DNA of 46,238 bases from Bacteroidota bacterium (GTDB lineage Bacteria > Bacteroidota > Bacteroidia > UBA7662 > CANHCV01). Each line of letters opens with the position of its first letter. Position 1 is the stretch's first letter. The position numbers were made by a program, and so were the translations under genes. Below the pieces are notes generated by a model. That model had not been told where the DNA came from. It saw only the letters and a list, made by a program, of their open reading frames with translations, and ran no database searches. Shown piece after piece: positions 43,182 to 46,238 of the stretch. The stretch covers positions 1 to 46,238 of the forward strand of contig CANHCV010000016.1 in NCBI GenBank assembly GCA_947459245.1, written 5' to 3'.

Positions 43182-44489
43182 ATGCGCTCCTACCCCGAAA
43201 CGGTTGATTACATCTTTTCCAAACTTCCCATGTTTACCCGAATCGGGGCGGCTGCCTACAAAGCCGATTTAAACAACATCAAGGCCCTTTCCAAGGCACT
43301 TGGAAATCCGCACAAATCATTCAAAACCGTTCACGTTGCCGGCACCAACGGAAAAGGAAGCACTTCCCACCTCTTGGCTTCTACCTTACAAGAAGCAGGA
43401 TTCCAAACCGGACTTTTTTCCTCTCCCCACTTGCTCGATTTTCGGGAGCGCATTCGTTGGAACGGAAACTGCATCCCCGAAGAAAAAGTGGTAGAATTTG
43501 TGAATACCATCGAACCTTTGATCGATGAAATTCAACCTTCATTTTTCGAAATCACCGTTGCATTGGCATTTTGGTGGTTCGCTCAACTGCCGCTAGACAT
43601 CGCCGTTATTGAAACGGGTTTGGGTGGCCGGCTGGATAGCACCAACATCATTACGCCCGTGTTGAGCGTTATTACCAACATCAGTTGGGACCACATGAAC
43701 TTGTTGGGAGATACCCTCCCGCTCATCGCCAAAGAAAAAGCCGGCATCATCAAGGCGGGAGTACCCGTTATTGTTGGGCAAACCCAACCCGAAATCCAAT
43801 CCATCTTTTCTGAAACATCCTCTGAAAAACGGGCGCTGCTCAAATTTGCAGATGCTCATTTTAGGGCGGAACTCCTTCAACGAAATCTTTTTACGGCCGA
43901 ATACCGAATTTGGAAAAACCAAAAGATGTGGGTAGAAAATCTATCGGTAGATTTACCGGGATCCTACCAACAGCACAATTTGGCCACGGCCTTGGGCGCT
44001 CTCGACCAATTGCAACGCATGGGGTGGGCCGTTGAAACCGAGCACGTGTTGGCCGGCTTTCAAAACGTTCGAAAAAATACCGGACTCCGTGGCCGATGGG
44101 AAGTCATACACCAAGAACCCCTTGCCATTGCCGATGTGGGCCACAACGAGGCCGGAATGCTTGAAAATAAAGCCGTTTTAGAGGCCGATCCTACCACTTG
44201 GCATTACGTGATTGGGGTGGTAAACGATAAAGATCTAGCAAAAATGGTGGAACAGCTGCCGATAAATGCCCGGTTTTATGCTTCCCGTCCAAACATCCCG
44301 CGGGGTTTGGCAACAGAACATTTGGTTGATGCTTTGAACGCGGCCCATCGGCCGGTAACAGCTTTCAACTCCGTGGCTGAAGCGTATCAGGCTGCGTTGG
44401 CTGCCGCAAAGAAATCCAATGAAAACGTTTTCGTTGGCGGCAGTACGTTTGTGGTGGCTGAGGCCTTACCCGAACGTCCAATTTATTAG
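43182..44489 (+). CDS. folC: Folylpolyglutamate synthase / dihydrofolate synthase
   Basis: Adds glutamate to folates (and often to dihydropteroate) with ATP. The 435-residue Mur-ligase-like protein shows the P-loop VAGTNGKGSTSHLL, FSSPHLLDFRERIRWNG (folate contact), ETGLGGRLDSTN, the metal-binding ISWDHMNLLG, KEKAGIIKAG and the C-terminal ADVGHNEAGM. Length is usual. It is adjacent to and downstream of the TonB-like gene, probably co-transcribed. After its stop the 144 bases to the next start hold only the promoter of the small peptide gene. Confidence 0.96.
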   Translation: MRSYPETVDYIFSKLPMFTRIGAAAYKADLNNIKALSKALGNPHKSFKTVHVAGTNGKGSTSHLLASTLQEAGFQTGLFSSPHLLDFRERIRWNGNCIPEEKVVEFVNTIEPLIDEIQPSFFEITVALAFWWFAQLPLDIAVIETGLGGRLDSTNIITPVLSVITNISWDHMNLLGDTLPLIAKEKAGIIKAGVPVIVGQTQPEIQSIFSETSSEKRALLKFADAHFRAELLQRNLFTAEYRIWKNQKMWVENLSVDLPGSYQQHNLATALGALDQLQRMGWAVETEHVLAGFQNVRKNTGLRGRWEVIHQEPLAIADVGHNEAGMLENKAVLEADPTTWHYVIGVVNDKDLAKMVEQLPINARFYASRPNIPRGLATEHLVDALNAAHRPVTAFNSVAEAYQAALAAAKKSNENVFVGGSTFVVAEALPERPIY

Positions 44490-44581
44490 AGATGCCGGTT
44501 GTGGAAAATGGATTCAATGCCCTACAAACCATCTTGTTAGCCGAAGCTTCCTGATTTTAATCAACATCGTTTCCACCGAGG

Positions 44582-44611
44582 TTGAAAATTTAACTTCTTT
44601 CAATAGTTTTG
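44582..44611 (+). promoter_or_regulatory. Consensus promoter of the 61-residue peptide gene
   Basis: TTG (44582-44584), a 19-base spacer and TAGTTTTG (44604-44611). This is the best full match to the Bacteroidota consensus in the window and leaves a leader of about 18 bases before the ATG at 44634. Confidence 0.75.
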
Positions 44612-44633
44612 TTATCCTCAAAAACACACAACA

Positions 44634-44819
44634 ATGAACAACGCTACCATGGCCCCCCAAAGCATTGATGCTCAAATACTTGCCCTTGAAAGTCAGAAGA
44701 CAGGCAACATGATGAACGACCTTGAAATTGAGGATCAGATTCGAGATCTTAAGCTTCAAGCTGGATTAGCAAAACGCCCCGAGCACAGCCAATTTGAGTG
44801 CTTCGGTTGCGGATCTTAA
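44634..44819 (+). CDS. Free-standing 61-residue peptide with Cys-x-x-Cys tail
   Basis: I do not recognise a family. The protein has no signal peptide or membrane segment. Residues 8-45 are helix-prone and polar (IDAQILALESQK, LEIEDQIRDLKLQAG); the end is PEHSQFECFGCGS, with the only two cysteines as C-F-G-C three residues from the C-terminus. It is bracketed by a consensus promoter and an intrinsic terminator, so it is a monocistronic unit, expected to be well expressed. Options: a metal-binding or redox small protein, a regulator, or a modified-peptide (RiPP) precursor with leader and core; no modification enzyme is next to it. An ATG at codon 6 is an alternative start. Confidence 0.7.
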   Translation: MNNATMAPQSIDAQILALESQKTGNMMNDLEIEDQIRDLKLQAGLAKRPEHSQFECFGCGS

Positions 44820-44847
44820 TAACCATCATTTTTGTTTCATAGAACTT

Positions 44848-44879
44848 ACCACGGTCTTTTCGGAGATCGTGGTTTTTTT
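44848..44879 (+). terminator. Intrinsic terminator of the small peptide gene
   Basis: ACCACG (44848-44853) pairs with CGTGGT (44868-44873), with an inner TCT/AGA pairing, then a T run. It lies 28 bases after the stop. Confidence 0.88.
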
Positions 44880-44940
44880 ATTCCCGAAAATGAAAAACCA
44901 CCTCAACAACCTTTCCCCTTATTAAACCACCTTTTCGGTT

Positions 44941-44948
44941 TATCTTTG
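44941..44948 (+). promoter_or_regulatory. Promoter -7 box of gldA
   Basis: TATCTTTG, full match to TAnnTTTG, 16 bases before the gldA ATG. No clear -33 TTG at the expected spacing. Confidence 0.55.
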
Positions 44949-44964
44949 CGTTTCTAAGGAAATT

Positions 44965-45876
44965 ATGTCGGTTCAAGTACAACAACTCACCAAAGAATAC
45001 AGCACCCAAAAAGCGGTCAATGACTTATCTTTCACTATTGAAGAGGGAGAAGTTGTAGGATTGTTGGGTCCGAATGGTGCTGGGAAATCCACCACCATGA
45101 AAATTCTCACCTGTTTTATTCCCCAAACTTCAGGAACAGCCACGGTTTGCGGATTCGATGTTGCTTCCCAGTCGTTGGAAGTGCGTAGGCAGGTGGGTTA
45201 CCTTCCCGAAAGCAATCCGCTTTACTACGATATGTACGTGAAGGAATATTTGGGGTATGCGGCAGGATATTACCAACTTTCCAATCCCCAACAACACGTT
45301 GCTCGCATGATTGATTTGGTGGGATTGGGACCCGAAAGCTCCAAGAAAATTGGGCAACTTTCCAAGGGATACAAACAACGTGTTGGTCTCGCTCAAGCCT
45401 TGATTCACGACCCCAAAGTATTGATTTTGGATGAACCTACTTCAGGTTTAGATCCCAACCAATTGGTAGATATCCGCCTTTTGATCAATGAGGTAGGCAA
45501 GAAAAAAACCGTGATTCTATCTACCCACATCATGCAGGAAGTAGAAGCCATGTGCCAGCGGGTATTGATCATCAACAAAGGGCAGTTGGTTGACGATCGC
45601 ACCCTTGATCAACTCCCGAACAACCAACTGCTTTTGGCCGTTCGATTCGCCGAAACGACCTCCATCAACAAATTGAAATCCATTCCCGGCGTGATCGCTG
45701 TAACCGAGCTGGAAAAATCGGTAGAATTTTTGTTAACGGCGGCGGCCCAAACGCCCTTGCAACAAAATTTATTCGCTTGGGCCGTTCAACAGCAACTTAC
45801 CGTGGTGAAAATGGAAGAACGTAAAACCTCATTGGAAGATCTCTTCCGCGAAAAAACACAAGGAGGTGCCGCATGA
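44965..45876 (+). CDS. gldA: Gliding motility ABC transporter ATP-binding subunit GldA
   Basis: ATPase of the GldA/GldF/GldG ABC complex needed for gliding in several Bacteroidota. 303 residues with Walker A GPNGAGKST (35-43), the ABC signature LSKGYKQRVGLAQAL, Walker B VLILDEPTSGLDP, and the switch His in ILSTHIMQEVEAM. A C-terminal extension after about residue 215 is typical of ABC-2 export ATPases. The neighbouring gldF supports the gliding name over a generic exporter. Its stop overlaps the gldF start. Confidence 0.9.
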   Translation: MSVQVQQLTKEYSTQKAVNDLSFTIEEGEVVGLLGPNGAGKSTTMKILTCFIPQTSGTATVCGFDVASQSLEVRRQVGYLPESNPLYYDMYVKEYLGYAAGYYQLSNPQQHVARMIDLVGLGPESSKKIGQLSKGYKQRVGLAQALIHDPKVLILDEPTSGLDPNQLVDIRLLINEVGKKKTVILSTHIMQEVEAMCQRVLIINKGQLVDDRTLDQLPNNQLLLAVRFAETTSINKLKSIPGVIAVTELEKSVEFLLTAAAQTPLQQNLFAWAVQQQLTVVKMEERKTSLEDLFREKTQGGAA

Positions 45877-46238
45877 TGACCATCTTCAAAAAAGAAATTG
45901 CCGGATTTTTCAGTTCCCTCATCGGATACGTGGTATTGGCAGTTTTCCTTTTGGGCATTGGACTGTTCACTTGGATTTTACCTGAATATTCGCTGCTGGA
46001 ATACGGCTATGCTAACCTCGATACCCTCTTCTCTATGGGTCCTTTTGTTTTCCTCTTTTTACTTCCAGCTCTTACCATGAGAATGTTGGCAGAGGAACGA
46101 AAAAACAATACCATTGAACTGTTGTACACCAAACCCATCACCGAAATGCAAGTGGTTTTAGGCAAATATTTGGCTGGATTGGTGCTTTTGTTGATGGCCC
46201 TTCTTCCAACATTGATTTATTTGTGGACGATCGGATAC
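45873..46238 (+). CDS. gldF: Gliding motility ABC transporter permease GldF, N-terminal part (runs off the window)
   Basis: ABC-2-type permease partner of GldA. The 122 visible residues begin MMTIFKKEIAGFFSSLIGYVVLAVFLLGIGLF read in pieces, with a first membrane segment (about 14-31), a periplasmic loop LPEYSLLEYGYANLDTLF, and further segments at about 50-68 and 100-122. MRMLAEERKNNTIELLYTKPIT is the conserved cytoplasmic coupling loop. The start overlaps the gldA stop; AGGAGG at 45861-45866, seven bases upstream, is one of the few strong Shine-Dalgarno sequences in the window. Confidence 0.9.
   Translation, partial: MMTIFKKEIAGFFSSLIGYVVLAVFLLGIGLFTWILPEYSLLEYGYANLDTLFSMGPFVFLFLLPALTMRMLAEERKNNTIELLYTKPITEMQVVLGKYLAGLVLLLMALLPTLIYLWTIGY

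Noticed and set aside
44490-44633. tRNA or other RNA gene between folC and the small peptide gene
   Set aside because: No cloverleaf or other stable structure was found; only the promoter at 44582-44611 is supported.

Overview
The window comes from a member of the Bacteroidota, probably of the Flavobacteriia/Sphingobacteriia type; I cannot place it more exactly. Evidence: GldA/GldF gliding ABC transporter genes, a very large surface protein with a type IX secretion (T9SS) gliding-type C-terminal domain, two PorG/DUF6089-like outer-membrane barrel genes next to uppS-bamA-ompH-ompH-murI, a FISUMP-domain surface protein, and promoters of the Bacteroidota type (TTG, about 20 bp, TAnnTTTG) with almost no Shine-Dalgarno sequences.

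Layout. 1-2.5 kb (+): 3' end of trpS, a deoxynucleoside kinase and kynU, closed by a terminator. 2.5-3.4 kb (-): an AT-rich, apparently acquired voltage-gated ion channel. 3.5-16.2 kb (-): a long envelope cluster read ftsK, lolA, aminotransferase, heptose kinase, two PorG-like barrels, uppS, bamA, two OmpH/Skp chaperones, murI and a small secreted protein. It combines cell division, lipoprotein and LPS supply, outer-membrane protein assembly and peptidoglycan precursor genes. 16.4-19.8 kb (+): dnaK and der. 19.8-21.1 kb (-): a DUF1294 membrane protein coupled to an alkaline phosphatase. 21.2-26.3 kb (+): a membrane protein, then nuoABCDEF, which stops after nuoF.

26.1-30.6 kb is the accessory region. 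The last 159 bp of nuoF, its terminator and a 112-bp structured repeat (unit A) occur twice as 313-bp direct repeats 1,249 bp apart. Between them lies a gene for an Abi_2-like protein with a HEPN-type Rx4H motif, a family linked to abortive phage infection. Next come a mosaic LamG/FISUMP surface protein and a divergent XRE regulator whose upstream region has three direct repeats at an exact 20-bp period. A third copy of the repeat lies near the guaA 3' end. I read this as a small defence cassette exchanged at the 3' end of a housekeeping gene.

30.6-35.6 kb: guaA (-), an SGNH hydrolase with a PKD domain, fabG, dapF and an acetyltransferase (+). 35.7-42.1 kb (-): the giant T9SS surface protein, a gamma-carbonic-anhydrase-like protein, and an ECF sigma factor overlapping a membrane-anchored protein with a beta-barrel-like C-terminus. 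42.3-46.2 kb (+): a TonB-like energy transducer, folC, a free-standing 61-residue peptide gene ending in a Cys-x-x-Cys tail, gldA and the start of gldF.

Several genes have a -7-like box 3-4 bases before the start codon, so leaderless mRNAs look common here.
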